From contig NW_026645858.1 of the NCBI RefSeq assembly GCF_949987535.1, forward strand, positions 1 to 64,000: DNA of 64,000 nt, in the 5' to 3' direction. The translations under genes and the position numbers were made by a program. The notes beneath the pieces were generated by a model that was not told the origin of the DNA, searched no databases, and saw only the letters and a list, made by a program, of their open reading frames with translations. Shown piece after piece: positions 21,963 to 35,100 of the stretch (within the stretch, counting starts at the first letter, position 1; every line of letters begins with the position of its first letter). Source of the stretch: Balaenoptera acutorostrata (Eukaryota; Chordata; Mammalia; Artiodactyla; Balaenopteridae).

Positions 21963-24900
21963 ATGGTAATAGGAACATATATATTGATAATTACCTTAAA
22001 TGTGAATGGATTAAATGCTCCAATGAAAAGACACAGGCTCGCTGAATGGATACAAAAACAAGACCCATATATATGCTGTCTACAAGAGACCCACTTCAGA
22101 CCTAGGGACACATTCAGACTGAAAGTGAGGTGATGGAAAAAAGATATTCCATGGAAATGGAAATCAAAAGAAAGCTGGAGTAGCAATATTCATATCAGAC
22201 AAAATAGACTTTAAAATAAAGAATGTTACAAGAGACAAGGAAGGACACTACATAATGATCAAGGGATCAATCCAAGAAGAAGATATAACAATTATAAATA
22301 TATATGCACCCAACATAGGAGCACCTCTATACATAAGGCAAGTCTAACAGCTATAAAAGGGGAAATCGACAGTAACACAATAATAGTGGAGGACTTTAAC
22401 ACCTCACTTACACCAAACGACAGATCATTCAGACAGAAAATTAATAAGGAAACACAAGCTTTAAATGATACAATAGACCAGATAGATTTAATTGATATTT
22501 ATAAAACATTCTATCCAAAAACAGCAGATTACACTTTCTTCTCAAGTGCACATGGAACATTCTCCAGAATAGATCACATCTTGGGCCACAAATCAAGCCT
22601 TGGTAAATTTAGGAAAATTAAAATCATATCAAGCATCTTTTCAGACCACAGTGCTATGAGATTAGAGATAAATTACAGGGAAAAAAACGTAAAAAGCACA
22701 AACACATGGAGGCTAAACAATACATTACTAGATAACCAAGAGATCACTGAAGAAGTCAAAGAGGAAATCCAAAAATAATTAGAGACAAGTGACAAAGAAA
22801 ACACAATGATCCAAAACCTATGGGATGCAGCAAAAGCACTTCTAAGAGGGAAAATTATAGCAATACAAGGCTACCTCAAGAAACAAGAAAAATCTCAAAT
22901 AAACCATCTAACCTTATACCTAAAGGAACTAGAGAAAGAAGAACAAACAAAACCCAAAGTTAGTAGAAGGAAAGAAATTATAAAGATCAGAACAGAAATA
23001 AATGAAGTAGAAACAAATAAAACAATAGCAAAGATCAGTAAAACTAAAAGCTGGTTCTTTGAAAAGAAACAAAATTGATAAACCTTTAGCCAGAGTCATC
23101 AAGAAAAAGGGGGAGTGGAATCAAATCAATAAGATTAGAAATGAAAAAGGAGAAGTTACAACAGACACCGCAGAAATACAAAGCATCATAAGAGACTACT
23201 ACAAGCAACTCTATGGCAATAAAATGGACAACTTGGAAGAAATGGGCAAATTCTTAGAAGTATAACCTTGCAAGACTGAACCAGGAAGAAATAGAAAATA
23301 TGAACAGACCAATCACAAGTAATGAAATTGAAACTGTGATTAAAAATCTTTCAATAAACAAAAGTCCAGGACCAGATGGCTTCACAGGTGAATTTTATCA
23401 AACATTTAGAGAAGAGCTAACACCCAACCTTGCCAAACTCTTTCCAAAAATTGCAGAGGAAGGAACGCTCCCAAACTCATTCTACAAGGCCACCAACACC
23501 CTGATACGAAAACCAGACAAAGATACTACATAAAAAGAAAATTACAGACCAATATCACTGATGAATATAGATGAAAAACTCCTCGACAAAATACTAGCAA
23601 ACAGAGTCCAACGACACATTAAAAGGATCATACACCATGATCAAGTGGGATTTATCCCAGGGATGCAAGGAGTCTTCAGTATATGCAAATCAATCAATGT
23701 GATACACCATATTAACAAATTGAAGAATAAAAACCATATGATCATCTCAATAGATGCAGAAGAAGCTTTTGACAAAATTCAACACCGATTTATTATGAAA
23801 ACTCTCCAGAAACTGGGCATAGAGGGAACCTAACTCAACATAATAAAAGCCATATATGACAAAATCACAGCAGACATCATTCTCAATGGTGAAATACTGA
23901 AAGCATTTCCTCTAAGATCAGGAACAAGAAAAGGATGTCCAGTCTTGCCACTATTATTCAACATAGTCTTGGAAGTCCTAGCCATGACAATCAGAGAAGA
24001 AAAATAAATAAAAGTAATCCAAATTGGAAAAGAAGTAAAACTGTCACTGTTTGCAAATGACATGATACTATACACAGAAAATCCTAAGATGCCACCAGAA
24101 AACTAGTAGAATTAATCAATGAATTTGGTAAAGTTGCAGGATACAAAATTAATGCACAGAAATCTCGTGCATTCCTATATACAAACAACAAAAGATCAGA
24201 AAGAGAAATTAAGGAAGCAATCCCATTCATCATTGCAACAAAAAGAATAAAATGCCTAGGAGTAAATCTACCTAAGGAGGTAAAAGACCTGTACTCAGAA
24301 AACTATAAGACACTGATGAAAGAAATCAAAGATGACACAAACAGAGAGATTTACCATGTTCTTGGATTGGAAGAATCAATATTGTGAAAATGACTATACT
24401 ACCCAAAGCAATCTACAGATTCAGTGCAATCCCTATCAAATTACCAATGTTATTTTTTACAGAACTAGACCATAAAATCTTAAAATTTGTATGGAGACAC
24501 AAAAGACCCCAAATAGCCAAAGCAATCTTGAGGGAAAAAAATGGAGCTGGAGGACTCAGACTCCCTAACTTCAGACTATACTACAAAGCTACTGTCATCA
24601 AGACAATATGGTATTGGCACAAAAACAGAAATATAGATCAATGGAACAGAATAGAAAGCCCAGAGATAAACCCACGCACTTATGGTCAATTAATCTATGA
24701 CAAAGGAAGCAGGATAAACAATGGAGAAAAGACAGTCTCTTCAATAAGTTGTGCTGGGAAAACTGGACAGCTACATGTAAAAGAATGAAATTAGAATACT
24801 CCCTAACACCATACACAAAAATAAACTCAAAATGTATTAAAGACCTAAATATAAGACCAGACAGTATAAAACTCATAGAGGAAAACATAGGAAGAACACT

Positions 24901-25768
24901 CTTTGACATAAATCACAGCAAGATCTTTTTTGATCCACCTCCTAGAGTAATGGAGATAAAAACAAAAATAAACAAATGGGACCTAATGAAACTTCAAAGC
25001 TTTTGCACAGCAAAGGAAACCATAAACAATATAAAAAGACAATCCTCAGAATGGGAGAAAGTATTTGCAAACAAATCAATGGACAAAGGATTCATCTCCA
25101 AAATATACAAGCAGCTCATGCAGCTCAATATTAAAAAAACAAACAACCCAATCGAAAAATGGGCAGAAGACCTAAATAGACATTTCTCCAAAGAAGACAT
25201 ACAGATGGCCAAGAAGCACATGAAAAGCTGCTCAACATCACTAATTATTAGAGAAATGCAAGTCAAAAGTACAATGAGGTATCACCTCACACTGTTTAGA
25301 ATGGGCATCATCAGAAAATCTACAAACAACAAATGCTGGAGAGAGTGTGGGGAAAAGGGAACCCTCTTGCACTGTTGGTGGGAATGTAAATTGATACAGC
25401 CACTTTGGAGAACATTATGGAGGTTCCTTAAAAAACTAAAAATAGAATTACCATATGATCCAGCAATCCCACTACTGGGCATATACCCAGAGAAAACCAT
25501 AATTCTAAAAGACACATGCACCCCAATGTTCATTGCAGCACTATTTACAATAGCCAGGTCATGGAAGCAACCTAAATGCCCATTGATAGACGAATGCATA
25601 AAGAAGATGTGGTACATATATACAATGAAATATTACTCAGCCATAAAAAGGAATGAAATTGGGTCATTTGTAGAGATGTGGATGGATCTAGAGACTGTCA
25701 TACAGAGTGAAGTAAGTCAGAAAGAGAAAAACAAATATCGTATATTAATGTATATATGTGGAATCTAG
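21963..25768 (+). pseudogene. L1 ORF2 (copy 1): endonuclease-RT relic
   Basis: ORF2p combines an APE-like endonuclease, a reverse transcriptase and a C-terminal Cys-rich segment. The start ATG (21963) opens MVIGTYILIITLNVNG. The endonuclease lies at about 21963-22680: NVNG, LQETHF, the NIYAPN region and [11 protein letters not shown] are readable, but GDFNT has become EDFNT (about 22386-22403). A TGA at 22131-22133 replaces a Gly codon of copy 2. The RT (about 23300-24290) has [15 protein letters not shown] and [13 protein letters not shown]. Its catalytic FADD is changed to FAND at 24050-24061. The final 340 codons (24749-25768) are one open block with an intact Cys/His motif (C-x3-C-x7-H-C-x3-C, 25334-25387). 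At least six interruptions elsewhere. Confidence 0.93.
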
Positions 25769-25976
25769 GAAAATGGTACAGATGAACTGGTTTGCAAGGC
25801 AGAAATAGAGACACAGATGTAGAGAAAAAATGTATATACACCAAGTGGGGAAAGCGGGGGTGGGGGTGGGGGTAGGATGAGTCGGGAGATTGGGATTGAC
25901 ATGTATACACTAACATGTATAAAACAGATAACTAATAAGAACCTGGTGTATAAAAAAATAAAATAAAGATCAAAAA
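25769..25976 (+). other. L1 copy 1 short-type 3' UTR with G-quadruplex motif
   Basis: Only about 210 bp. It has four G-runs, gggg-aaagc-ggggg-t-ggggg-t-ggggg, at 25847-25872 and ends in an A-rich tail with AATAAA-like words near 25955-25976. It lacks the 'cagctcggtgctttgtgacc'-type block present in copy 2, so it is a different subfamily type. Confidence 0.8.
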
Positions 25977-26064
25977 ATAAAAACAATCTTAGGATATAAA
26001 GCATATTTTCTAAAGTTTGTTTTATTAAATATTCCTCATTTCACCTTGAAGAGTTGAAATTCAA

Positions 26065-26340
26065 TTTGAATCTACAAGTATTTATTGTGTATTTCATATA
26101 TGAAAGATACTATCAGGTGCAGTGTAGAATATGCATAATAAGTAGTATTTGTAGAGCATACTATCAGATAGATTAGCAAAGTTCTAGGAAAGATCATTAT
26201 TATTGCTATTTTGCAGATGATCAAAGTGGGTCTCAAAAAGGTTACAGACCTCATCCCTAGTCCATCACAGAACTTCTATGTGCCAGCTATGTTTATCAAA
26301 CCCAAGTCTTTTGATTCTGTATTCCTCATGCTTCCCAAGA
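26065..26340 (-). repeat. MIR SINE remnant, antisense
   Basis: The plus strand shows the complement of MIR: 'agtatttattgtgtatttc' near 26077-26095, 'attattattgctattttgca' near 26196-26215, 'gatgatcaaagtgggtctca' near 26215-26234, and 'caaacccaagtcttttgatt' near 26298-26317. Strongly diverged. Confidence 0.65.
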
Positions 26341-26344
26341 AAAC

Positions 26345-29220
26345 ATCAAAGTTCCATTCTAGCCATCAATGAACATAGAATACATTAGGATTATATAGGT
26401 CACTCTGACACCTGACATAATAAGTTACAACTGAAGTTCAGAAAAATTGCTATCAAATACAGAGGAACAAAACTTTTCTAGTGACTTAGAAAGGCATCAT
26501 GGAAAATGGAATTTTATCTGGTTTGAAGGATTATTTGTGATTTTTAGTGTTAGGTATAACAGAACTTTGCAGAGAGGAGTAATTTTCTTGGTCTAGAGCT
26601 TTGCGAACATCAAAAGCTTTCTTCAGAAATAAGTCTGGTTGATACAGATTGGGAAGGGCTGTTAACCATTAATGGTAGTACCTCCCATTCTAGGTACTTC
26701 CAAGTAATTGACACAAAAAAGACCTGGTGATGTTTAGAGATGCAGCAGAACAGCATTCCTTATGACTTGGCCCAGTACAGAACATTCTCAGTCTTTCCGG
26801 GGCACCCTAAGCCTTATCATCCCACAGGCTCCTCACTTGTTTTCCCAAATCTGTTGATTCAATCCCATAATACGTATTTGAATGGTGTATTAATCTTATA
26901 AATGCAGATCTACAGAATGATACTAAGGAGCAGGGAAGGAAGCTGTTTAGGAGAGTGTTGATCTAGATAAGGACATCACGGTGTTTTACAATCCATAATG
27001 AGACCTTATCATGATACCTTGACACCTCTGGTGATACATCACCATACATCCAGAATCCTTCAGTTTATTCATGGAAAATATTTGCTATTACTTTTGATTC
27101 TTCCTTCAGTCTTCCTGTCACCTAATCCAACACCTTTTTGCTTTGCAATTAGTCTTCCTTGTGTTTTCTGCACTTTCCTTTATTCAGGAAGTATTTAAAA
27201 CTACTGTTAAGGTACACAATTGGGAACAGCTTGACCAGAGTTGGGCTTTAATAATATTTTTCTTGCACACAATGTGGATTCAAAGAAAGAATTATAATAA
27301 GATAGATCCTCTTATTGATATTGTTTCCAAGACAGGGAAGACAATTCTTAACTAGATTATTATTAGCAGTGATAGAAAGGAAAGGGAGACATGTAAAAGA
27401 CAGCAAGGAAGTATAATTTACTTGCATACTATTTTACAAGATTCAGCACCATAATGCAGACCTACCATAGGAAGGACTCTTAGGTTTGGAGCCTATCTGA
27501 CTGGAACAGCAGCTTCTGCAAATGGAGATTATGGTGAGAAATAGGGGCATATATAAGGAGAAAGTAGATGGTTATTGACATAGGATTCTTTAGCTGAAGG
27601 AAAGAGTAAAGGAGAGAAATGAGGTCTGAAGGCAAATCTTAGGGGAGATTTAAGATAAACATGAGGGACAGGAATAGGAGGTAGCAAAGGAAAAGTCAGA
27701 GAGATGGGGAATAATTCAGTGTTCTAGAGTCCAGCAAAAAGGAGAGTGAACAACTAGATACATGCTGTAGAGAGAGCAAGTGTTTGTGACGAATGAGCCA
27801 CTGGTAACTTCTGAAAGAGAAGAGCAATAGGAGAGTAATGTGGCTCGAAGCTACCCTGCCTAGCGTAGAACAGGAAGCTGGAGCTAAAGAACCAGTAGTA
27901 GACCCAGCGCATCCCTTTCATTGTGAGAACTTCAAATGGTCTGATGCCATTGTTCTTCCTGACTATATTCCCTCCATATTATCTCAATAAGTTAATAATT
28001 GTATTGAATGATAACCTAACACTTAAAAAATTACCTTGCATCGTAGGAATTCAGCGTGGGAAAGATTGCATTTGATGGCTTATCTTGGATTTGGATTGAA
28101 AGATAGCCTCACAATAGGAAAGTAAGATTAACCATGAACGATTCTAAGTAACTACTTAGAAGCAGAAGGTGATCTAGTGACATGGCGGCCCATGTACACG
28201 TAGGTAAGTTTATTTTCCAGTCACCTACTTTACAACTTCTTAAACTTATTTCTTATTTTGTATCTGCCTAATGCCAGCCAGACAAAGCAGGGTGGTCACA
28301 AAATACACACCATCACCATATATCCAAAAGCTCTGTGAACAATATGCATGTTCTGAGACCAATCAAACTCTATTAAAAGAAAAATTGAATGGACATTCTA
28401 GTAATCCTCAGTACTCGTACATCCTGATCTTTTGATAAAAGGTATTAGTTTTCATTTTGGTTGTAGATAATCTATCAAGGATGGCAGCAGTTTCCACAAT
28501 TTTCTCTTTGATCTCCTCTGCAGAGCTAGAATTCTGGATTACTTTTACCAGGGACAACGATTTAAACACAGCAGTGTTGAGTCAAGCATTACCCTTTCAT
28601 TGCCAACTTGCCATATGGGAAACATATATCTTTTCTTGCAGTGTATTAAAGTTTTGATCAAATGCATGCCACATTAAATGTTTGCAGCCATATACTGAAT
28701 ACATTTTGGCTATTTAAAAATCAGCCAAGATTTACAGTATAATTCCATTGCTGAAGTTATCCGTGACAAAGCCAGACAAAGCCAAAACTCCTCATACTTA
28801 TAGTAAAGTGTAATATATTATGTTTCATTAAGACATCCAAATATGAGGTACATTAGGGTTCTGGGTGGCATGCGGGGTACAAGATTTTGTAGGTTGCAAT
28901 TCCTTCTGGAAAATCTATCATTTATAGTATATAAAAATCTCCTGCTTCTGTCTGTGAATGTTGACACAACTGTTGGGGCTTGCGCTCAGGCCTGGAATGT
29001 CCCACAGCCGGCATGATGCTGTAAGCAACAACAGGAGGAAGTTCACTTTCCCTTTGTACATTATGTGAGAGTACATAAGCTTTGTCTCATGCTTAGAGAT
29101 AACTGAGTCTGCTCTCTTTAAATGATTTATCCACCCACTAAAGAAGGGCACTAAAAATATCTTGGGGTCGTATGTTCCTAGAAAGAACAGTGACTCCTTT
29201 TAAATAATTATGTTTATATT
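26345..29220. other. Unassigned sequence, 2.9 kb
   Basis: No gene or RNA recognised. 27.36-27.90 kb is purine-rich (many agag/gga words) and may hide an L2-type remnant, but I could not confirm it. Confidence 0.45.
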
Positions 29221-29224
29221 TGAA

Positions 29225-29330
29225 AGCTTTTCATTCATTTACAGATATTTATTGAATACTATGTGCAGGCTAGACATTAGGGACATAAAGAACAAATTCT
29301 TCAATGTCTTGTTTAACTCTTTGTCTTTCT
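29225..29330 (-). repeat. L2 LINE 3' fragment, antisense
   Basis: Plus strand reads 'attcatttacagatatttat', 'tgaatactatgtgcaggc' and 'attagggacataaagaac' (29233-29295), the usual antisense L2 3' end words. Short copy. Confidence 0.55.
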
Positions 29331-30514
29331 GTCTATAATAGGCAGCCTATGCTTATTTAACTCATTTCATCTTTCCATCAAGATCAACTTCTCAATTGCT
29401 TTGTTTTCCATTCTGGGGCACTTTTCCCTTTATGGAAATATCTCCCATGTGTAGATGGCTGGAACTTAATGTCAAAGGGCAGGTGTGTTTTCTGTTTTGG
29501 TCCATCATACGCGCACATCCATATTTCATCTTGGACATCCGTATTATACGATATGCTCATGCCTTAGTGTAACCTTGGCTCACTTCCAGTGTTGCTGCTT
29601 TCTATTTTTCAGCACAAAATCTCTGTGGTTTGGCTTATTAAGTCCCAGATGTATTCGTCTGGACTCTTTCCCTCAGGAAGCCTGCGGTCCCAGGGTGGTA
29701 GTGTCTGAGACAAATGCTCAAAATTTCCTGGAATGAGTCCTGATTCTGGCTTCATGATGCTGTCACTTACCCTTCATGGAGAGCTATCGCTGCCAGGTCA
29801 TTATTTCCCTGCTGAAGCCACTCCCTGCAATTCTATTTGGGAGGCTTCATATCCCAGTTTTCTATGAGGCATCCAGATGAACCAATTTGAATTTCATGGT
29901 TGGGGAAATTTATTCATGAAATCTGGACTTTTGCCTTGATGTTGTCCATTGATCTTTAGGTCTTTAAACAGATACGGTAGTCCAGAAACTATTGCTTAAT
30001 TATACTCTTTTGGGAGAAGTGAGTTGAAAGGAGGAGAGGTGCCCGTCTCAGAGAGCCCAGAGAACAGAACTTCTAGGTAGATACTTATAGGGTATCACGC
30101 TATTCACAGAAAAACGACTCATATGGATCAAAATAAACATGATAGTTCTTTAGTGTAGAGACCCGATGGAACCCAAGTAATAAGCTGGGAAGTGCTAACC
30201 TGCCCTTCAATACGATATTGTTCTGAAGTCCTAAGTGGTATTATTTCTTTATCCCTCCACTTTTTTATCTTTAAAGGTAGAATAAAACAAATGAGCTTAC
30301 AGAGTTCCCAGGGGCAGAAAGGAGGAATGGAAGATACACTATTTCATAAAGGCAGGCGGACTGCCCTGCCATTCCTACTTCCTCACAAATACTGTGAACA
30401 TGGCAACTTTTCCCTCTTATGTAATGTGTTGAGAGACTTCTCAAATTTAACACCATGCAATGTTTCATAAGATTTGCAAGTTTATTTCTCAATCCTGAAT
30501 TCTTAAATCAAAAC
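29331..30514. other. Unassigned sequence
   Basis: Mixed composition, no family recognised. The open frames here (about 70-90 codons) lack any recognisable domain. Confidence 0.45.
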
Positions 30515-30526
30515 TGTGTTAGTTAC

Positions 30527-31163
30527 GACATGGTTCCCAGAGTTGAAGCGTCAGGCATAGCTGTTTTGCACTGGGAACTCTGGTGTGAAGCACTGGGTTC
30601 AAGGCCTCTGCACCCTGCACCCTATGAGCAAGTGAAACTAGACTTAAAACGAAGGAAAAGAAAAGCCGTGTGGAGGAAAGGCTCTTGGTGCTCCAGCCAG
30701 GCACCAGGGCTGTGCCTCTGAGGTGGGAGAGCCAACTTCAGGACACTGGTCCACAAGAGACCTCCCAGCTCCATGTAATACCAAACGGTGAAAATCTCTC
30801 AGAGATCTCCATCTCAACATCAAGACCTAGCTTCACTCAACGACCAGCAAGCTACAGTGCTGGACACCCTATGCCAAACAACTAGCAAGACAGGAACACA
30901 GCCCCATCCATTAGCAGAGAGGCTGCCTAAAATCATAACAAGGCCACAGACACCCCAAAACACATCACCAGACGTGGACGTGCCCACCAGAAAGACAAGA
31001 TCCAGCCTCATCCACCAGAACACAGGCACTAGTCCCCTCCACCAGGAAGCCTACACAACCCACTGAACCAACCTTAGCCACTGGGGACAGATACCAAAAA
31101 CAACAGGAACTACGAACCTGCAGCCTGTGAAAAGGAGACCCCAAACACAGTAAGATAAGCAAA
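30527..31163 (+). promoter_or_regulatory. L1 copy 2 5' UTR / internal promoter relic
   Basis: About 640 bp of moderate G+C between the left duplication and the ORF1 start. It is C- and A-rich on the plus strand and contains repeated 'ccacca' words ('catccaccagaacacaggca', 'cccctccaccagg') around 31008-31047. It gives open frames on both strands by composition alone, for example antisense from 31564 through this region. Only its last ~80 bp resemble copy 1. In an active element it would hold the internal promoter. Confidence 0.7.
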
Positions 31164-32056
31164 ATGAGAAGACAGAAAAACACACAGCAGATGAAGGAGC
31201 AGGGTCCAAACACACCAGACCTAACAAATGAAGAGGAAATAGGTAGTCTACCTGAAAAAGAATTCAGAATAATGATAGTAAGGATGATCCAAAATCTTGG
31301 AAATAGAATAGACAAAATGCAAGAAACATTTAACAAGGACATAGAAGAACTAAAGAGGAACCAAGCAACGATGAAAAACACAATAAATGAAATTAAAAAT
31401 ACTCTAGATGGGATCAATAGCAGAATAACTGAGGCAGAAGAACGGATAAGTAACCTGGAAGATAAAATGGTGGAAATAACTACTGCAGAGCAGAATAAAG
31501 AAAAAAGAATGAAAAGAACTGAGGACAGTCTCAGAGACCTCTGGGACAACATTAAACACACCAACGTTCGAATTATAGGGGTTCCAGAAGAAGAAGAGAA
31601 AAAAGAAAGGGACTGAGAAAATATTTGAAGAGATTATAGTTGAAAACTTCCCTAATATGGGAAAGGAAATAGTTAATCAAGTCCTGGAAGCACAGAGAGT
31701 CCCATACAGGATAAATCCAAGGAGAAACATGCCAAGACACATATTAATCAAACTATCAAAAATTAAATATAAAGAAAACATTAAAAGCAGCAAGGGAAAA
31801 AAAACAAATATCACACAAGGGAATCCCCATAAGGTTAACAGCTGATCTTTCAGCAGAAACTCTGCAAGCCAGAAGGGAGTGGCAGGATATACTTAAAGTG
31901 ATGAAGGAGAAAAACCTACAACCAAGATTACTCAACCCAGCAAGGATCTCATTCAGATTAGGTGGAGAAATTAAAACCTTTACAGACAAGCAAAAGCTGA
32001 GAGAGTTCAGCACCACCAAACCAGCTTTACAACAAATGCTAAAGGAACTTCTCTAG
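31164..32056 (+). pseudogene. L1 ORF1 (copy 2), broken
   Basis: The ATG at 31164 opens 150 codons: an N-terminus with QQMKEQGPN, then PEKEFRIMIVRM, a long heptad-rich coiled-coil (about residues 45-115, with NSRITEAEERISNLEDKM) and the RRM start (DLWDNIKHTNVRIIGVPEE). A TGA at 31614-31616 ends it. The C-terminal half continues in other frames: IVENFPNMGKEI and PRRNMPRHILIKLSK-like words (31630-31760), then the domain ending in LKELL-stop at 32054-32056. Intact ORF1p in this lineage should be about 300 codons, so at least two frame breaks are present. Confidence 0.92.
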
Positions 32057-32114
32057 GCAAGAAACACAAGAGAAGGAAAACACCTACAATAACAAACCCA
32101 AAACATTTAGGAAA

Positions 32115-35100
32115 ATGGGAATAGGAACATACATATCGATAATTACCTTAAATGTAAATGGACTAAATGCTCCCACCAAAAGACACAGACTGGCTGAATG
32201 GATACAAAAACAAGACCCATATATATGCTGTCTACAAGAGACCCACTTCAGACCTAGAGACACATACAGACTGAAAGTGAGGGGATGGAAAAAGATATTC
32301 CATGCAAATGGAAATCAAAAGAAAGCTGGAGTAGCAATTCTCATATCAGACAAAATAGACTTTAAAATAAAGACTATTACAAGAGACAAAGAAGGATACT
32401 ATATAATGATCAAGGGATCGATCCAAGAGGAAGGTATAACAATTGTAAATATTTATGCACCCAACATAGGAGCACCTCAATACATAAGGCAAATACTAAC
32501 AGCCATAAAAGGGGAAATCGACAGCAACACAATCATAGTAGGGGACTTTAACACCCCACTTTCACCAATGGACAGATCATCCAAAATGAAAATACATAAG
32601 GAAACACAAGCTTTAAATGATACATTAAACAAGATGGACTTAATTGATATTTATAGGACATTCCACCCAAAAACAACAGAATACACATTTTCTCAAGTGC
32701 TCATGGAACATTCTCCAGGATAGATCATATCTTGGGTCACAAATCAAGCCTTGGTAAATTTAAGAAAATTGAAATCGTATCAAGTATCTTTTCCAACCAC
32801 AACGCTATGAGACTAGATATCAATTACAGGAAAAGATCTGTAAAAAATACAAACACATGGAGGCTACACAATACACTACTTAATAACGAAGTCATCACTG
32901 AAGAAATCAAAGGGGAAATCAAAAAACACCTAGAAACAAATGACAATGGAGACACGACGACCCAAAACCTATGGGATGCAGCAAAAGCAGTGCTAAGAGG
33001 GAAGTTTATAGCAATACAAGCCTACCTCAAGAAAGAGGAAACATCTCGAATAAACAACCTAACCTTGCACCTAAAGCAATTAGAGAAAGAAGAACAAAAA
33101 AACCCCAAAGCTAGCAGAAGGAAAGAAATCATAAAGATCAGATCAGAAATAAATGAAAAAGAAATGAAGGAGATAATAGCGAAGATCAGTAAAACTAAAA
33201 GCTGGTTCTTTAAGAAGATAAAACAAAATTGATAAACCATTAGCCAGACTCATCAAGAGAAAAAGGGAGAAGACTCAAATCAATAGAATTAGAAATGAAA
33301 AAGGAGAAGTAACCACTGACACTGCAGAAATACGAACGATCATGAGAGATTACTACAAGCAACTCTATGCCAATAAAGTGGACAACCTGGAAGAAATGGA
33401 CAGATTCTTAGAAATGCACAAACTGCCGAGACTGAACCAGGAAAAATAGAAAATATGAACAGACCAATCACAAGCACTGAAATTGAAACTGTGATTAAAA
33501 ATCTTCCAACAAACAAAAGCCCAGGACCAGATGGCTTCACAGGCGAATTCTATCAAACATTTAGAGAAGAGCTAACACCTATCCTTCTCAAACTCTTCCA
33601 AAACATTGCAGAGGGATGAACACTCCCAAACTCATTCTACGAGGCCACCATCACCCGGATACCAAAACCAGACAAAGATGTCACAAAGAAAGAAAACTAC
33701 AGGCCAATATCACTGATGAACATAGATGCAAAAATCCTCAACAAAATACTAGCAAACAGAATCCAACAGCACATTAGAAGGATCATACACCATGATCAAG
33801 TGGGGTTTATTCCAGGAATGCAAGGATTCTTCAATATACGCAAATCAATCAATGTGATACATCATATTAACAAACTGAAGGAGAAAAACCATATGATCAT
33901 CTCAATAAATGCAGAGAAAGCTTTTGACAAAATTCAACACCCATTTATGATAAAAGCCCTGCAGAAAGTAGGCATAGAGGGAACTTCCCTCAACATAATA
34001 AAGGCCATATATGACAAACCCACAGCCAACATCGTCCTCAATGGTGAAAAACTGAAACCATTTCCACTAAGATCAGGAACAAGACAAGGTTGCCCACTCT
34101 CATCACTATTATTCAACATAGTTTTGGAAGTGTTAGCCACAGCAATCAGAGAAGAAAAAGAAATAAAAGGAATCCAAATAGGAAAAGAAGAAGTAAAGCT
34201 GTCACTGTTTGCAGATGACATGATACTATACATAGAGAATCCTAAAGATGCTACCAGAAAACTACTAGAGCTAATCAATGAATTTGGTAAAGTAGCAGGA
34301 TACAAAATTAATGCACAGAAATCTCTTGCATTTCTATACACTAATGACGAAAAATCTGAAAGTGAAATTAAGAAAACACTCCCGTCTCCCATTGCAACAA
34401 AAAGAATAAAATATCTAGGAATAAACCTACTAAGGTGACAAAAGACATGTATACAGAAAACTATAAGACACTGATGAAAGAAATCAAAGATGATACAAAC
34501 AGATGGAGAGATATACCATGTTCTTGGATTGGAAGAATCAACATTGTGAAAATGACTCTACTACCCAAAGCAATCTACAGATTCAATGCAATCCCTATCA
34601 AACTACCACTGGCATTTTTCACAGACCTAGAACAAAAAATTTCACAATTTGTATGGAAACACAAAAGACCCCGAATAGCCAAAGCAATCTTGAGAACGAA
34701 AAATGGAGCTGGGGGAATCAGGCTCCCTGACTTCAGACTATATTACAAAGCTACAGTAATCAAGACAGTTTGGTACTGGTACAAAAACAGAAATATAGAT
34801 CAATGGAACAGGATAGAAAGCCCAGAGATAAACCCACATACATATGGTCACCTTATCTTTGATAAAGGAGGCATGCATATACAGTGGAGAAAAGACAGTC
34901 TCTTCAATAAGTGGTGCTGGGAAAATTGGACAGGTACATGTAAAAGTATGAAATTAGAACACTCCCTGACACCATGCACAAAAATAAACTCAAAATGGAT
35001 TAAAGACCTAAGTGTAAGGCCAGACACTATCAAACTCTTAGAGGAAAACATAGGCAGAACACTCTATGACATAAATCACAGCAAGATCCTTTTTGACCCA

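Larger units (their letters stand above)
20098..25992 (+). mobile_element. Full-length L1 LINE (copy 1) with perfect 16-bp TSD
   Basis: The inserted element is 20114-25976 (5.86 kb), framed by a perfect 16-bp duplication, ataaaaacaatcttag, at 20098-20113 and 25977-25992. The order is 5' UTR (20114-21015), ORF1 relic (21016-21904), a short inter-ORF gap, ORF2 relic (21963-25768), short 3' UTR (25769-25976) and A-rich tail. Full length plus an intact duplication shows ordinary target-primed reverse transcription. Both ORFs are broken, so it is now inactive. Coding sequence is close to copy 2 at 30.5 kb but both UTRs differ. Confidence 0.97.

Noticed and set aside
27360..27900. Purine-rich stretch considered as an L2 remnant
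   Set aside because: Word similarity was too weak to support the call.
30965..31564. 199-codon minus-strand frame
   Set aside because: It is antisense to the L1 copy 2 5' UTR and ORF1 and results from their A-rich sense composition.
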